This document shows positions 9,921-19,628 of a stretch of DNA of 64,000 bases, one piece after another; the stretch's first letter is position 1; each line of letters begins with the position of its first letter. Position numbers and translations under genes: made by a program. Location: contig JAVBXN010000008.1 of the NCBI GenBank assembly GCA_030824515.1, positions 1 through 64,000 on the forward strand. The letters are read 5' to 3'. The notes under the pieces are model-generated. The model was not told the DNA's origin and made no database searches. It saw nothing but the letters and a program-made list of their open reading frames with translations. This DNA is from Pelobacter sp. GTDB taxonomy: Bacteria > Desulfobacterota > Desulfuromonadia > Geobacterales > Pseudopelobacteraceae.

Positions 9921-11152
9921 GCAGACCGGGCAAGATCGATATCCTGACAAGGGTTGAGGGACACGGAAGAGTGGAATTGGTTCGCAAAGGCAAGCGGATT
10001 GTCGATGCCCGCCTGAATCTGCACGAGTCGCCACGTCTGTTCGAGGCGCTGCTGGTCGGCAGGCGCTTCGACGAGGTGGCTGAAATCGCCTGCAGGATCT
10101 GCTCAATCTGCTCAACAGTCCACAAGGTGGCGGCACTGCAGGCTCTTGAACAGGCGCTGAATGTCCGGATATCTCAACAGACCAACCTGCTGCGGCAACT
10201 GGCTGTCCAGGGAGGCCAGATCGAAAGCCATGCCCTGCACATCTTTTGCCTGGCTCTGCCGGACTATCTGGGTGTCGGAGGATTTCCGGCACTGGCATCC
10301 GTGGCGCCGCTTGAACTGCAACACGGGTTGAAAATCAAGGCTCTGGGAAACCTGATTCAGGAGACGGTCGGCGGGCGGGCGATCCATCCGTTCAACCTGT
10401 TGCCCGGCGGTTTGGGTTCGGTGCCTGATGCTCAACAACTGCAGCGACTTGCCGATCAACTGTCAGCAATCCGTGATAGCGTCACCGCGATGATAACCTT
10501 CGTATCCTCTCTGAATGAAACCCTGCCAAAACTCCCGGCACTCAGCGCCTGCGCCGTAAGCGGCGGACCGCCACTGTTCGGGGATCGCCTGGCGACATCC
10601 ACCGGAGTCACCGTTCCGGCCGGCTCGGCGGCAGCCTGGCTGAACGAACGAAACGAAAACAATACTCACGCCAAGGTCAGCCGCTTTGACGGCAAATCGG
10701 TCTTCATGGTGGGGCCACTGGCACGCCTCAACCTGTCAATGCCGACTGAATATGGAAAACTGCTTGATGCCACCTCCATCACGGATTCCCTGAAGGCCAG
10801 AATTATCGAACTTCATCAGGCCGTGGAGCGAGCCATATCACTAATTTCGCAACTGCTTAATGAAGGTTTGCGCAAGGAGACACCAAGCACTATTACTCCT
10901 CACGCCGGAGAAGGGACGGCATTGATTGAAGCGCCGCGCGGGATCCTGCTGCACAACTACCGCTTCGACGAACGCGGCATCTGCAGTGCCGCCAACATTA
11001 TCACACCCACCGCGATCAATCAGGCCGCAATCGAGATGTCACTCAAATCCCTGATCGCTGTGAACAGCGACGCCGGCTATAAAAACATCAAACTATCCTG
11101 TGAACGACTGATCCGCTGCTTCGACCCCTGCATATCCTGCGCTGTGCACTGA
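9917..11152 (+). CDS. hydA: NiFe hydrogenase alpha (large, catalytic) subunit without C-terminal extension
   Basis: Catalytic subunit that binds the NiFe(CN)2CO centre through two CxxC motifs. The N-terminal motif is RICSICSTVH (about residues 60-70), with serine where glycine is usual. The C-terminal motif is DPCISCAVH, and the stop codon follows directly after the histidine. Most large subunits have a further 10-25 residues that an endopeptidase removes after nickel insertion; this one has none. The ATG at 9917 overlaps the hydD stop as ATGA, like the other joints in the operon, so it is preferred to a GTG at 9908. No hyp maturation or protease genes are in the window. A long-loop stem follows at 11164-11230. 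Confidence 0.88.
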   Translation: MSRPGKIDILTRVEGHGRVELVRKGKRIVDARLNLHESPRLFEALLVGRRFDEVAEIACRICSICSTVHKVAALQALEQALNVRISQQTNLLRQLAVQGGQIESHALHIFCLALPDYLGVGGFPALASVAPLELQHGLKIKALGNLIQETVGGRAIHPFNLLPGGLGSVPDAQQLQRLADQLSAIRDSVTAMITFVSSLNETLPKLPALSACAVSGGPPLFGDRLATSTGVTVPAGSAAAWLNERNENNTHAKVSRFDGKSVFMVGPLARLNLSMPTEYGKLLDATSITDSLKARIIELHQAVERAISLISQLLNEGLRKETPSTITPHAGEGTALIEAPRGILLHNYRFDERGICSAANIITPTAINQAAIEMSLKSLIAVNSDAGYKNIKLSCERLIRCFDPCISCAVH

Positions 11153-11163
11153 ATACAACCTAT

Positions 11164-11230
11164 AAAACCGATGTTTTAATTTGATTATGCGAATAACACA
11201 ATATTCACCGAATCGGTTTTTATATTTTTT
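11164..11230 (+). terminator. Possible long-loop terminator after the hydrogenase operon
   Basis: AAAACCGAT (11164-11172) pairs perfectly with ATCGGTTTT (11212-11220), and a T-rich run follows. The loop is about 39 bases, so this is weak. The rest of the 250-bp gap to the lipoprotein is AT-rich and probably holds that gene's promoter, but I see no convincing -35/-10 pair. Confidence 0.3.
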
Positions 11231-11402
11231 TAAGCACATATCCCTAACCACTCTAACGCGCTAAATTCATTAAAAATAGGATGTTTATTTTACATCCCTA
11301 CCGATTTAGTATTGTTTTTTATACTTCAGGGACTTGCGCCACGGCAGATATGTTGATACACTGCCATTAGCTGTTTCAAAATATGGTACAGAGGAGGGTC
11401 TT

Positions 11403-13667
11403 ATGAAGAAATTGTTTAAAACATTGTTTCTCTGGTCCGTCGTAATGTCTCTGTTTGGATGCTCGGATTCGTCCTGGTTCAGTTCCTCAGGTGACAGTGG
11501 CAACACCAATACCAGCACTGGCAGCGCCGCCTATACAACAACCGATGCAGCAACCAGCGTCAACTTCGCTGTTCCGGAAGGAGCATATGCGGAAACCAGC
11601 CCTCAACCAACATTTACCGTCACGAAAAATGTAGCTCCGGTGCCGGCAGGCAATCCGATTGCAGCTAACGGAGGAGCCGTTGGTGACGTGTATGCCATTA
11701 CAACCAACTATCCCGACGACTTCCTTCAGCCGGTCGAAGTAACTGTACCGTACAATCCGGCCAGCAACGCGCTGCCAACCGTCGTCTACTATGACTCGAC
11801 AAACGGCGTATACGTGCCGGTTGATGTGCTAAGCATCGGGGCCAACACCGTCACGTTCTCGACGGTACACTTCTCGACATATGTTTCCGCCACCCACAGC
11901 GGCATGAATACCGCTACAGCAGACATCTCCAGCTTCGCTGTTGACTCCGGCTTCGTCCCGGTTAACGACGGCTTTGATGTGGCAAACTTCGGCAACTTTG
12001 TTTCTCCGGACGGCAGTGGACTGAGTATGTCCAATTTTGCCGCCTGGTATTACAGCTACAAAAAGATACTGAATGGCCTGCCCCAGTTGTACAACAAGTA
12101 CACTCCTACCGTTGAAAGGGCCCTGATTGCCAGCATCCAGTCTTCGGCTTCGAACATCTGGAAGAGAGCCTGGAACTCATCAAACAACTCTCTCAGCAAC
12201 AAGCAGGTCGGCATGCTGATGCTGATGAACATGAAGCTCACCAATACACCGCAAATTTTCATCCTGAAGTCCGTAGACGCCAACAACAAAACTGACTTCG
12301 CACACGTCACGCTGGCCTATAAATTCGTACCCGACCCCAATGCGGTCGATGCCGGTACGTTCTACCTCTATGACCCCAACTTCCCGGGTGAGGTTGTCAC
12401 CATCTACTTCAGCCTGGCAAACGGCTTCACAGGTTATTCCAAAGCCGGCGCTTTCAGCCAGACATTCACAAAATATGTCTACAGCTCTCCTTCGAACATA
12501 GGCAGCTACAGACAATTCCAGGCGGCTTACCAGGCTGCCGAGAACGGCCTTGGCAACATCGCCCTGACCGCACCAACCGTCAACGCCTCTGATGTAGCCA
12601 ACATAACAGTGACTTCAACCACACTGCCGGACGTAACCGTTACCGGAACTGTTACCGGAGCACCGACAATGCAGGGCCTGTTCTACACGCTGAACGGCGG
12701 CACACCGGTTGCGCTGGGCAGCTCGGCCAGCTTCAACTTCACATTGCCTGGCGCTCAGCTGACCAACCCCAGCACCGTGGCAATCTACGGGTTGTCAAAC
12801 ACAGCCAATCCGTGGTCGATCGTTGCCTATCGCCAGATATCCCTGAACTTCACCGGAACGACAATCACCTCCTTCGGCAACCTCGGTTTTGAAAGCGGTG
12901 ACATGTCCAATTGGACTATTGAGACACGCCTGGACAGTCAGTTGGTTCCATACGCATATACCATGGGATCGCTCATAGGGCTAATGGACGATATAAACAA
13001 GAGCCCCTTTGCCAAAATTTCTGCAACGACTACAGACTCCGCCTGGACATATCCTGGCTACTCAGTCTGCCCCGGTGGATTTTCTGATGGTAAGGGCCAC
13101 TGCTATGATGCAAATGGTACGGTAAATCCAGACTACGATCCCTACTGGGGAATGCTTACCGCCTTTAATGGTACGCCTTACACTCCCGGAAAGAGTGCCA
13201 TCACGCAGCGCACAGATACAGACATTTATGTCGGCACACTGTTCCCGTTGGTAAACAATGGCAACTATTCAATGCGCATCAATAATTACGATCCATCCGA
13301 TCATGTCAGCACAGCAACACAGACAGCAACCATTCCGGCAGTCGCTCTGCCGACGCTCAAGTTTGCCTGGGCTGCTGTTCTTGAAGACGCAGGACATTCG
13401 ATCCCGGAGCAACCGTATGTTCAGGTTATGGTCAAGGATATTACCGCCAACAAGATCCTCTACTACAAACGTTTTGCCAACAATGATCCTACCTATAGCG
13501 GTTGGATAAAATCCGTAAACTACTCTAGTTGGAGCATGATACCCTGGCAGTCAGTCGTGCTGGATGTAAGCAACTCCAAGGGTAATCAGGTCATGATCCA
13601 GGTCACCGGCGGTGACTGTACGCAAAGTGGTCATGGCGGCTATGTTTATCTGGATGATTCTCCATAA
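11403..13667 (+). CDS. Large secreted lipoprotein of unknown function
   Basis: I do not recognise a family. The protein starts MKKLFKTLFL and has a lipobox, LFGC, at about residue 18, so it is a predicted lipoprotein. A Ser/Thr/Asn-rich linker follows, then beta-rich sequence of the kind seen in ZU5- or Ig-like surface domains (about 40-160), and a mid-protein region (about 190-400) with many aromatic residues. The C-terminal part after about 500 begins NLGFESGDMSNWT, a start typical of jelly-roll modules in secreted proteins. The ATG at 11403 has GAGGAGG upstream and gives the signal sequence directly; the open frame extends 23 codons further upstream. It stands alone between the hydrogenase operon and uvrA. 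Surface attachment or adhesion is only a guess. Confidence 0.72.
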   Translation: MKKLFKTLFLWSVVMSLFGCSDSSWFSSSGDSGNTNTSTGSAAYTTTDAATSVNFAVPEGAYAETSPQPTFTVTKNVAPVPAGNPIAANGGAVGDVYAITTNYPDDFLQPVEVTVPYNPASNALPTVVYYDSTNGVYVPVDVLSIGANTVTFSTVHFSTYVSATHSGMNTATADISSFAVDSGFVPVNDGFDVANFGNFVSPDGSGLSMSNFAAWYYSYKKILNGLPQLYNKYTPTVERALIASIQSSASNIWKRAWNSSNNSLSNKQVGMLMLMNMKLTNTPQIFILKSVDANNKTDFAHVTLAYKFVPDPNAVDAGTFYLYDPNFPGEVVTIYFSLANGFTGYSKAGAFSQTFTKYVYSSPSNIGSYRQFQAAYQAAENGLGNIALTAPTVNASDVANITVTSTTLPDVTVTGTVTGAPTMQGLFYTLNGGTPVALGSSASFNFTLPGAQLTNPSTVAIYGLSNTANPWSIVAYRQISLNFTGTTITSFGNLGFESGDMSNWTIETRLDSQLVPYAYTMGSLIGLMDDINKSPFAKISATTTDSAWTYPGYSVCPGGFSDGKGHCYDANGTVNPDYDPYWGMLTAFNGTPYTPGKSAITQRTDTDIYVGTLFPLVNNGNYSMRINNYDPSDHVSTATQTATIPAVALPTLKFAWAAVLEDAGHSIPEQPYVQVMVKDITANKILYYKRFANNDPTYSGWIKSVNYSSWSMIPWQSVVLDVSNSKGNQVMIQVTGGDCTQSGHGGYVYLDDSP

Positions 13668-13713
13668 TGAAAAACAAACTGAATTATGTAATAAACTTGT
13701 AGTCTTTTAACAG

Positions 13714-13744
13714 AAACGGCCCGCAGCGTAGCTCCGGGCCGTTT
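13714..13744. terminator. Hairpin between convergent genes
   Basis: AAACGGCCCG/CGGGCCGTTT forms a perfect 10-bp stem with an 11-base loop, placed between the lipoprotein gene and the minus-strand DUF3820 gene. The T-runs on both sides are short, but the position fits a shared terminator. Confidence 0.6.
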
Positions 13745-13765
13745 CAATTTTACCGCCATCTATAT

Positions 13766-14035
13766 TCACCTCAACCGGTCAAACAGGAACTCCAGGCCAT
13801 TAACCTTGATTTCGCAGACCGTCCTTAGCATGTCTCCCAGTTCTCCGGCAGGAAAGCCCTCCTGGGCGAACCAGACCACATATCCTTCCGGCAGATCCAC
13901 CAGGCGGGTCCCCTTGTGTTTGCCGAAGGGCATGCGCGTTGCGGCCAGTTCCAGCAGTTTTTGATGATCGAAGGGAGCATCGGGGTCGATCGCCCCGGCG
14001 GCCGGATTGAATTCGCCGGTTTTAGAAGCCATCAC
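13766..14035 (-). CDS. DUF3820 family small protein
   Basis: Small cytoplasmic protein of 89 residues. The motif [19 protein letters not shown] and the following VWFAQEGFP are characteristic of DUF3820, a family with no settled role that is sometimes labelled a virulence-factor-like or nuclease-associated fold. Its ATG overlaps the uvrA stop as ATGA, so it is translated together with uvrA. A link to DNA repair is suggested by position only. Confidence 0.75.
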   Translation of the reverse strand: MMASKTGEFNPAAGAIDPDAPFDHQKLLELAATRMPFGKHKGTRLVDLPEGYVVWFAQEGFPAGELGDMLRTVCEIKVNGLEFLFDRLR

Positions 14036-16926
14036 AACAACTTCCGCAAATACTGACCGGTATAGGATTTCTCAACCCTGGCCACCTGTTCCGGAGTGCC
14101 GACCGCGATGATCTCGCCCCCCCGGTCACCACCTTCCGGACCCAGGTCGATGATCCAATCGGCGGTCTTGATCACGTCCAGGTTGTGCTCGATGATCACG
14201 ATCGTGTTGCCTGCATCCACCAGACGCTGAATCACCTCCAGCAGTTTGGCGATATCGTGGAAATGCAGACCGGTGGTCGGCTCATCCAGAATGTAGATCG
14301 TGCGCCCGGTGGCGCGCTTGGAGAGTTCCTTGGCCAGCTTGACCCGCTGGGCCTCGCCCCCCGAGAGGGTCGTGGCCGACTGCCCCAGCTTGATGTAGCC
14401 GAGTCCGACCTCCTCCAGCGTGGCCAGCTTGTTCCTTATTTTGGGGATGGCTCCCATGAACTCCAGCGCCTGGGAGACTGTCATATCCAGCACGTCGGCA
14501 ATCGACCTGCCCTTGTAATGCACCTCCAGCGTCTCGCGATTGTAGCGCGCCCCCTTGCAGACCTCGCATTCCACATACACATCCGGCAAAAAGTGCATCT
14601 CGATCTTGATGATGCCGTCACCGGAACAGGCCTCGCAGCGCCCCCCCTTGACATTAAACGAGTAGCGTCCCGGCTTGTAGCCGCGCAGCTTGGATTCGGG
14701 CAGGTTCGAGAACAGGTCGCGAATGTCGCCGAAGACCGCGGTGTAGGTGGCCGGATTAGAGCGGGGGGTGCGGCCGATCGGGGACTGGTCGATGTTGATG
14801 ACCTTGTCCAGATGCTCCAGTCCCAGCACATCTTTTACAGCCCCGGCCTTCTCGCGGCTGCGGTAGAGGCGCTGCCCCAGCACCTTGTGCAGCGTGTCGA
14901 TCACCAGCGTGGATTTCCCGGAACCTGAGACGCCGGTCACGCAGGTCATCACCCCTAGTGGAATATCCACGTTGACGTTCTTGAGATTGTTCTCGCTGGC
15001 CCCGACTATGCGCATGGACTTCTCAGCCTTGCGGCGTTTTTTGGGCACCGGGATGTTCAACTCACCCGACAGGTATCTGCCGGTCAGTGAGGCGGGATCA
15101 CGCATGACTTCGGCCGGCGTTCCCTGGGCCACCACTTCGCCGCCATGCACTCCGGCTCCCGGCCCCATGTCGATCAGATGGTCGGCCTCCAGGATGGTTT
15201 CCTCGTCATGCTCAACCACCAGCACGGTATTTCCCAGGTCACGCAAACGCTTCAGGGTCTCCAGCAAGCGGGAGTTGTCGCGCTGATGCAGTCCGATCGA
15301 GGGCTCGTCCAGGATATACAGCACTCCCACCAGCGATGAACCGATCTGGGTTGCCAGACGGATACGCTGCCCTTCGCCTCCGGAGAGGGTGCCGGAGGTG
15401 CGGTCCAGCGAAAGGTAATCCAATCCGACGTTGATCAGGAAGGAGAGCCGTTCACGAACTTCCTTCAGTATTCTACGAGCAATTTCCTGTTCCTTGTCGG
15501 TCAGCGCCAGCGCCTCGAAGAACTGAAGACAATCACGAATCGAAAGGGAAGTGACTTCGCGAATAGTACGACCGGCCACCAGCACATGCAGCGCCTCTGG
15601 TCGCAGGCGGGCCCCCTGGCAGGTCGGGCAGGGCATCACGTTCATGTACTTTTCCAGATCTTCCCGGGCGGCGTCGGATTCGGTTTCACGCCAGCGCCGC
15701 TGCAGATTGTTCAGCACCCCTTCGAATTCCTTCTGATAGGTGTGGCGGCGATCGCCGTCCTCCTCCCACCAGAACTCGATCTTCTCCCCCTTTGATCCGT
15801 TCAGGATCACGTCTCGCACCTGCGGCGACAGCTCCTTGAACGGTGTGTTCATGTCAAAATGGTAGGCCTTGGCCAACGCCTCCAGAATCAGGTGAAACCA
15901 GCCCGAAAGCCGTTTCTCCCAGGGTGCGATCGCCCCCTCCCGCAGCGACAGATCATGATTGGGGACAACCAGCTCGGCATCGAAATACATGCGGGTGCCC
16001 AGACCGGTACATTCCGGGCAGGCGCCGTGGGGATTGTTGAACGAGAACAGGCGCGGCGTGATTTCCTGGTAGGAGATGCCGCAATCAACACAGGCCAGTT
16101 TCTCGGAGAAGATCAGGGTCTGTAGAGGCGATCCTTGTGATCGCCCTTCTTTTGGTGATTGTCCACCATTCCGGGCGAATTCAAGATTCGCCCCTACCTC
16201 GGACGGCGTTACCACCTCGACCTTGACCACCCCCTCGGCGTGGTGCAGAGCGGTTTCCAGCGAATCCGCCAGACGGCGCTGGATGCCATCCTTGACCACG
16301 ATCCGGTCAACCACGATGTCGATGTCGTGCTTCTTCTTCTTGTCCAGTTCGATCTCGTCCGCCAGCTCCCGCAGGGTGCCATCGACCACAACCCGTGTGA
16401 AACCCTCCTTGCGCAACTGGTTAAGCTCTTTTTTATACTCCCCCTTGCGGCCGCGGATCATCGGCGCCAGCAGGGTCAGCTTGGTCCCGGCCGGCAGGGT
16501 CATGATCTGGTCCACCATCTGGGAAACGGTCTGGGAGGTGATTTCCTTGTTGCAGGAGGTGCAGTGCGGATGCCCGATCCGGGCAAACAGCAGTCGCAGG
16601 TAATCGTAGATCTCGGTCACTGTGCCGACCGTGGAGCGCGGATTCTTGCTGGTGGTCTTCTGCTCGATCGAAATGGCCGGGGAGAGCCCCTCGATCGACT
16701 CCACATCCGGTTTTTCCATCTGCTCCAGGAACTGGCGGGCATAGGCCGAGAGCGACTCCACATATCGGCGCTGCCCCTCGGCGTAGATCGTGTCGAAGGC
16801 CAGTGTAGACTTGCCGGAGCCGGAGATACCGGTAATAACAACTAGTTGATCGCGGGGGATTTCGACGTCGATGCACTTGAGATTGTGCTCGCAGGCGCCT
16901 TTGACGATGATGCTGGTGTGGGCCAT
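14032..16926 (-). CDS. uvrA: Excinuclease ABC subunit A, with a repeat-encoded insert
   Basis: DNA-damage recognition ATPase of nucleotide excision repair. Both ATP-binding halves are intact: GISGSGKST near residue 31 and GVSGSGKST near 660, each with its own LSGGE signature ([10 protein letters not shown] and [10 protein letters not shown]). Zinc-binding CxxC pairs are present ([25 protein letters not shown]). Length is 964 against about 940 for E. coli. The excess is explained by about 25 residues (about 244-268) encoded by a palindromic repeat at 16122-16197 that stays in frame, between the first ATPase segment and the zinc segment. AGAAGGAATATC precedes the ATG. Confidence 0.96.
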   Translation of the reverse strand: MAHTSIIVKGACEHNLKCIDVEIPRDQLVVITGISGSGKSTLAFDTIYAEGQRRYVESLSAYARQFLEQMEKPDVESIEGLSPAISIEQKTTSKNPRSTVGTVTEIYDYLRLLFARIGHPHCTSCNKEITSQTVSQMVDQIMTLPAGTKLTLLAPMIRGRKGEYKKELNQLRKEGFTRVVVDGTLRELADEIELDKKKKHDIDIVVDRIVVKDGIQRRLADSLETALHHAEGVVKVEVVTPSEVGANLEFARNGGQSPKEGRSQGSPLQTLIFSEKLACVDCGISYQEITPRLFSFNNPHGACPECTGLGTRMYFDAELVVPNHDLSLREGAIAPWEKRLSGWFHLILEALAKAYHFDMNTPFKELSPQVRDVILNGSKGEKIEFWWEEDGDRRHTYQKEFEGVLNNLQRRWRETESDAAREDLEKYMNVMPCPTCQGARLRPEALHVLVAGRTIREVTSLSIRDCLQFFEALALTDKEQEIARRILKEVRERLSFLINVGLDYLSLDRTSGTLSGGEGQRIRLATQIGSSLVGVLYILDEPSIGLHQRDNSRLLETLKRLRDLGNTVLVVEHDEETILEADHLIDMGPGAGVHGGEVVAQGTPAEVMRDPASLTGRYLSGELNIPVPKKRRKAEKSMRIVGASENNLKNVNVDIPLGVMTCVTGVSGSGKSTLVIDTLHKVLGQRLYRSREKAGAVKDVLGLEHLDKVINIDQSPIGRTPRSNPATYTAVFGDIRDLFSNLPESKLRGYKPGRYSFNVKGGRCEACSGDGIIKIEMHFLPDVYVECEVCKGARYNRETLEVHYKGRSIADVLDMTVSQALEFMGAIPKIRNKLATLEEVGLGYIKLGQSATTLSGGEAQRVKLAKELSKRATGRTIYILDEPTTGLHFHDIAKLLEVIQRLVDAGNTIVIIEHNLDVIKTADWIIDLGPEGGDRGGEIIAVGTPEQVARVEKSYTGQYLRKLL
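16122..16197. repeat. Two-hairpin palindromic repeat inserted in frame in uvrA
   Basis: The element runs from GTAG to CTAC and holds two hairpins. The first is GGCGATC/GATCGCC at 16127-16145 and the second GGGCGAAT/ATTCGCCC at 16173-16193. They are joined by a 27-base spacer (16146-16172). The form is that of REP/BIME-like dispersed repeats seen in many genomes. It reads through uvrA without a stop. I saw no second full copy in the window. Confidence 0.8.
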
Positions 16927-17051
16927 GATATTCCTTCTGTCATAAATTGACTTCCAGATATATCACAGATCGGCTTATCTATGAAGCTACTTTGAAACAG
17001 AAAACAGTTCAAAGCTACGGCCGGACATGATAGCTAGATAGCTATGGCAGA

Positions 17052-17762
17052 TTACATAGCATGGCAGGCACTGCAGTCAGGTGTCACCAAAGTAAAAGTG
17101 ACCATATTGAACGTATGGCAACCGTAAGGTAGCGGTCCGAGACATCCCATATTCAAACTGTTCATAACCTCAACATGGTGTCTTTCCCCGCGGTCATTTT
17201 TCTCTCCGTGGCATGCGGCGCATTTGTCGGATGTGATGTCGCCGGTAGTGTCAATTAAAACCGCGTCATGCTTGAGATGGATGGCGGGTGTGCTTCTGAC
17301 ACGACCGATGAACGCAGTGTCCAGGGGCAGAAGGGGACGCCTGGGAACAGTCGTAGAATACTGATTTTGCGGGGCGCTCACCACGGTCGAATACCATGAC
17401 TGCGGATTCATCACCTTAATGGGATAACCGCCATGACAGGAGTAGCACATGGTCGGATATCTGACCGGGTCAAGCACATGGCAATTAAGGCAGGCGGGAA
17501 CGGAGTTGACTCCCATCAATCCGTCTCCATGGCACACCCGGCACTGGAACACATGTTCACTTATCAGCACTCCGTCAACGACAGCGGAGGTTGCGGCGGC
17601 ACTTGCAGCAATCGCCCTGGCATTGACAATATCATTGCGATGATATGTCACCCATGTGGATTCATGCGGCGCCGTGGATACCGGTGCATTCGTGTTCCCG
17701 GAACTGCCACACCCGGCCAGATTGAGAATCAGGGGTATAACAACCGCCCAAAACCACCTCAT
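17052..17762 (-). CDS. Outer-membrane multiheme c-type cytochrome lipoprotein
   Basis: Predicted lipoprotein (lipobox LAGC near residue 18) at the distal end of the cytochrome conduit operon. It has five standard heme-c motifs, CRVCH, CLNCH, CYSCH, CAACH and CSACH, plus a CX7CH arrangement (CLGPLPYGCH, about residue 210) that could bind a sixth heme or be an unused remnant. Extra histidines could serve as distal ligands. It is the last gene of the minus-strand set 19629-20513, 18299-19585, 17793-18263, 17052-17762, with about 30 bp to its upstream neighbour. It probably sits on the outer face, receiving electrons through the barrel. No close named homologue can be assigned by eye. Confidence 0.82.
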   Translation of the reverse strand: MRWFWAVVIPLILNLAGCGSSGNTNAPVSTAPHESTWVTYHRNDIVNARAIAASAAATSAVVDGVLISEHVFQCRVCHGDGLMGVNSVPACLNCHVLDPVRYPTMCYSCHGGYPIKVMNPQSWYSTVVSAPQNQYSTTVPRRPLLPLDTAFIGRVRSTPAIHLKHDAVLIDTTGDITSDKCAACHGEKNDRGERHHVEVMNSLNMGCLGPLPYGCHTFNMVTFTLVTPDCSACHAM

Positions 17763-17792
17763 GCTTTTTCTCCTCTATTCCGGCCGCTGACG

Positions 17793-18263
17793 CTATCCAT
17801 GGCAGGACTGGCAGGTTTGAGCCGATTTCGGGTTGCCGTGGCAACGGAAGCAGGAGGTCGGATCGATACGCGCCTCAATCCGGTGCCGCGCAAGGAAATC
17901 ACCCCGGTGCTGCACACGACGATAGTTCTCGGTCGGATTTTTAATCGATGGCTTAAGCTCGACCCGCGTGGCATGGCAATCGCTGCAAAAACTCTGGCTG
18001 TGACAGATCGAACAGACCCTCTCATCCTGATAGGCGACCAGACGGTGCGAATCGGTAAAAAGCGACGTATGGTTGTAACGTTCGAAATCCACCGGCTCCT
18101 TATTGAAGCCATGGCATTTGGTGCAGAACTCCCTTCTCTCCCCCAGTTCATGAAGAGCGGGATGAGTTTCAGGCAATCGGTATCCGCGTTGCGCCGCGCA
18201 TGAGACCAGCAGTACCGGCAATAATACCGCCGTTAAAAAAACTGTATATCTAAGAAAATTCAA
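17793..18263 (-). CDS. Small 5-heme c-type cytochrome lipoprotein
   Basis: A 156-residue lipoprotein (lipobox LVSC, about residue 22) with five heme-c motifs: CTKCH, CSICH, CSDCH, CFRCH and CQSCH, the last two residues before the C-terminus. High heme density and many spare histidines suit an electron wire. It lies between the barrel gene and the second lipoprotein cytochrome in one minus-strand operon. Small 5-heme lipoproteins are also found in Ext-type conduits of Geobacter. Which side of the outer membrane it occupies is not shown by the sequence. Confidence 0.83.
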   Translation of the reverse strand: MNFLRYTVFLTAVLLPVLLVSCAAQRGYRLPETHPALHELGERREFCTKCHGFNKEPVDFERYNHTSLFTDSHRLVAYQDERVCSICHSQSFCSDCHATRVELKPSIKNPTENYRRVQHRGDFLARHRIEARIDPTSCFRCHGNPKSAQTCQSCHG

Positions 18264-18298
18264 GACGGTTCTCCATCTGTATCGCTAGCTGATAATTT

Positions 18299-19585
18299 TC
18301 AGTTTTTCCGGGCAGCGCCGGCAAATTTTTTGTCCAGCAGATAGTTCAGCTTCAGCATCCAGCGGTAATCACGGTCGAAATAGGGATCGTTGCTGTAGTC
18401 GAACGACAACTTGACACTGAGCGCATCCTTTAAAAACTTTACTCCACCACCTACAGAAGTAAACAGGGAACTGTTTTTGGTGTAGATCGCTTCATCATAG
18501 TTTACATACATTACGTCACCGGTTACAAAACCGGGTGAAATATTCCAGTAAAAATATCCCCGGCCCTGGTAATACCTGTTCTCAGAATCGCTCCCCTGCA
18601 TGCGGCCAAACTCCGCGCCAACCTCCGAGAGTATCTTCCACTTCCAGATAGCCAGGAGAGTGTACAACTGGGAACCACCGAAGCGCTGGTCATATTCGTA
18701 GTTTTTAAATTTCAACACACATTCCGCATGCTCGGAGGGATACCAGAACGCTTCTGTGCCAACCACGGTCAAAACATTATCGGTTCCCTGCAGGAAACGA
18801 AACGGGGTAGCGCTGTTGCTGCGCTTGCTGAAATAATCCTCGTAACGGTAATACTGCAGAAATGGCTGAAATACGAATTGTTTAAAGGGCAGTCGCAGTT
18901 CGTAGGAGTGTTCCCGCCAGTCGCTTGTCATCAGATTTAACGCGGAATGACCCAGCAGGGATACGTTTCCCGGCAGCTGCAGCATGACATCGGTTCCGAG
19001 ACTCTCTTCGTGACGGGAACCATTGTCGGATATGTATTTGTGCGAAATGCCCGCATCATAACGTCCTGCTTTGGAATAGGTGAGTTTACCCCCGAACATC
19101 AAATCACCCTGGCGACCATTTGATGTATCGAGGGCAACCGGCGAACCGGCAAACATTGAAAGCGTTACGGCCGGAGTCAGGTACGCCTTGCCGTAAATCC
19201 CGTCCAGGCTGTCGCGCGCCACCCCTTCGAAAATGTACTGCCGCCCTGCACGCAAGAGGTAGTCGCGACTTGCAGGAATATATTGAAGATATGCATGCAG
19301 GAGCTGGCCGGCAGTGTCGTCACTGTTGAAATTATCACCCAGGTTGCCCCTGCCCCAACCGTTGGCGTGCAGGGACAGGCCGGAAAGGCCGATATCGCGA
19401 TAATCAATCTGCAGATACTCATAGGCCGGCACGGCGCTGAGTTTTTTGCCATTCTCCACCTGGCGGTCAAAGCCGCGTAAGATCGTCTCGGAGGTTACCA
19501 GAAGATCAGCACCCCAACACGTTATCGGTGGAAGAAGCAGCAATCCGAAGACAAAGATCAGTAAATAACGGCAGCAACCAGGCAC
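18299..19585 (-). CDS. Outer-membrane beta-barrel of a porin-cytochrome conduit
   Basis: A 428-residue protein with a signal peptide (hydrophobic run ending in TCWGA) followed by alternating hydrophobic/polar segments rich in Tyr, Phe and Gly, typical of transmembrane beta strands. It contains no heme motif. It sits directly between a 12-heme cytochrome and two lipoprotein cytochromes, which is the gene content of porin-cytochrome complexes (MtrCAB, OmbB-OmaB-OmcB, Ext). It would form the sheath that lets the periplasmic cytochrome contact the outer ones. Strand number cannot be counted reliably by eye. Confidence 0.78.
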   Translation of the reverse strand: MPGCCRYLLIFVFGLLLLPPITCWGADLLVTSETILRGFDRQVENGKKLSAVPAYEYLQIDYRDIGLSGLSLHANGWGRGNLGDNFNSDDTAGQLLHAYLQYIPASRDYLLRAGRQYIFEGVARDSLDGIYGKAYLTPAVTLSMFAGSPVALDTSNGRQGDLMFGGKLTYSKAGRYDAGISHKYISDNGSRHEESLGTDVMLQLPGNVSLLGHSALNLMTSDWREHSYELRLPFKQFVFQPFLQYYRYEDYFSKRSNSATPFRFLQGTDNVLTVVGTEAFWYPSEHAECVLKFKNYEYDQRFGGSQLYTLLAIWKWKILSEVGAEFGRMQGSDSENRYYQGRGYFYWNISPGFVTGDVMYVNYDEAIYTKNSSLFTSVGGGVKFLKDALSVKLSFDYSNDPYFDRDYRWMLKLNYLLDKKFAGAARKN

Positions 19586-19628
19586 GAATAGGGTTTCTCC
19601 TTTTAAGTGGATACTTGTCCGCTTAATA

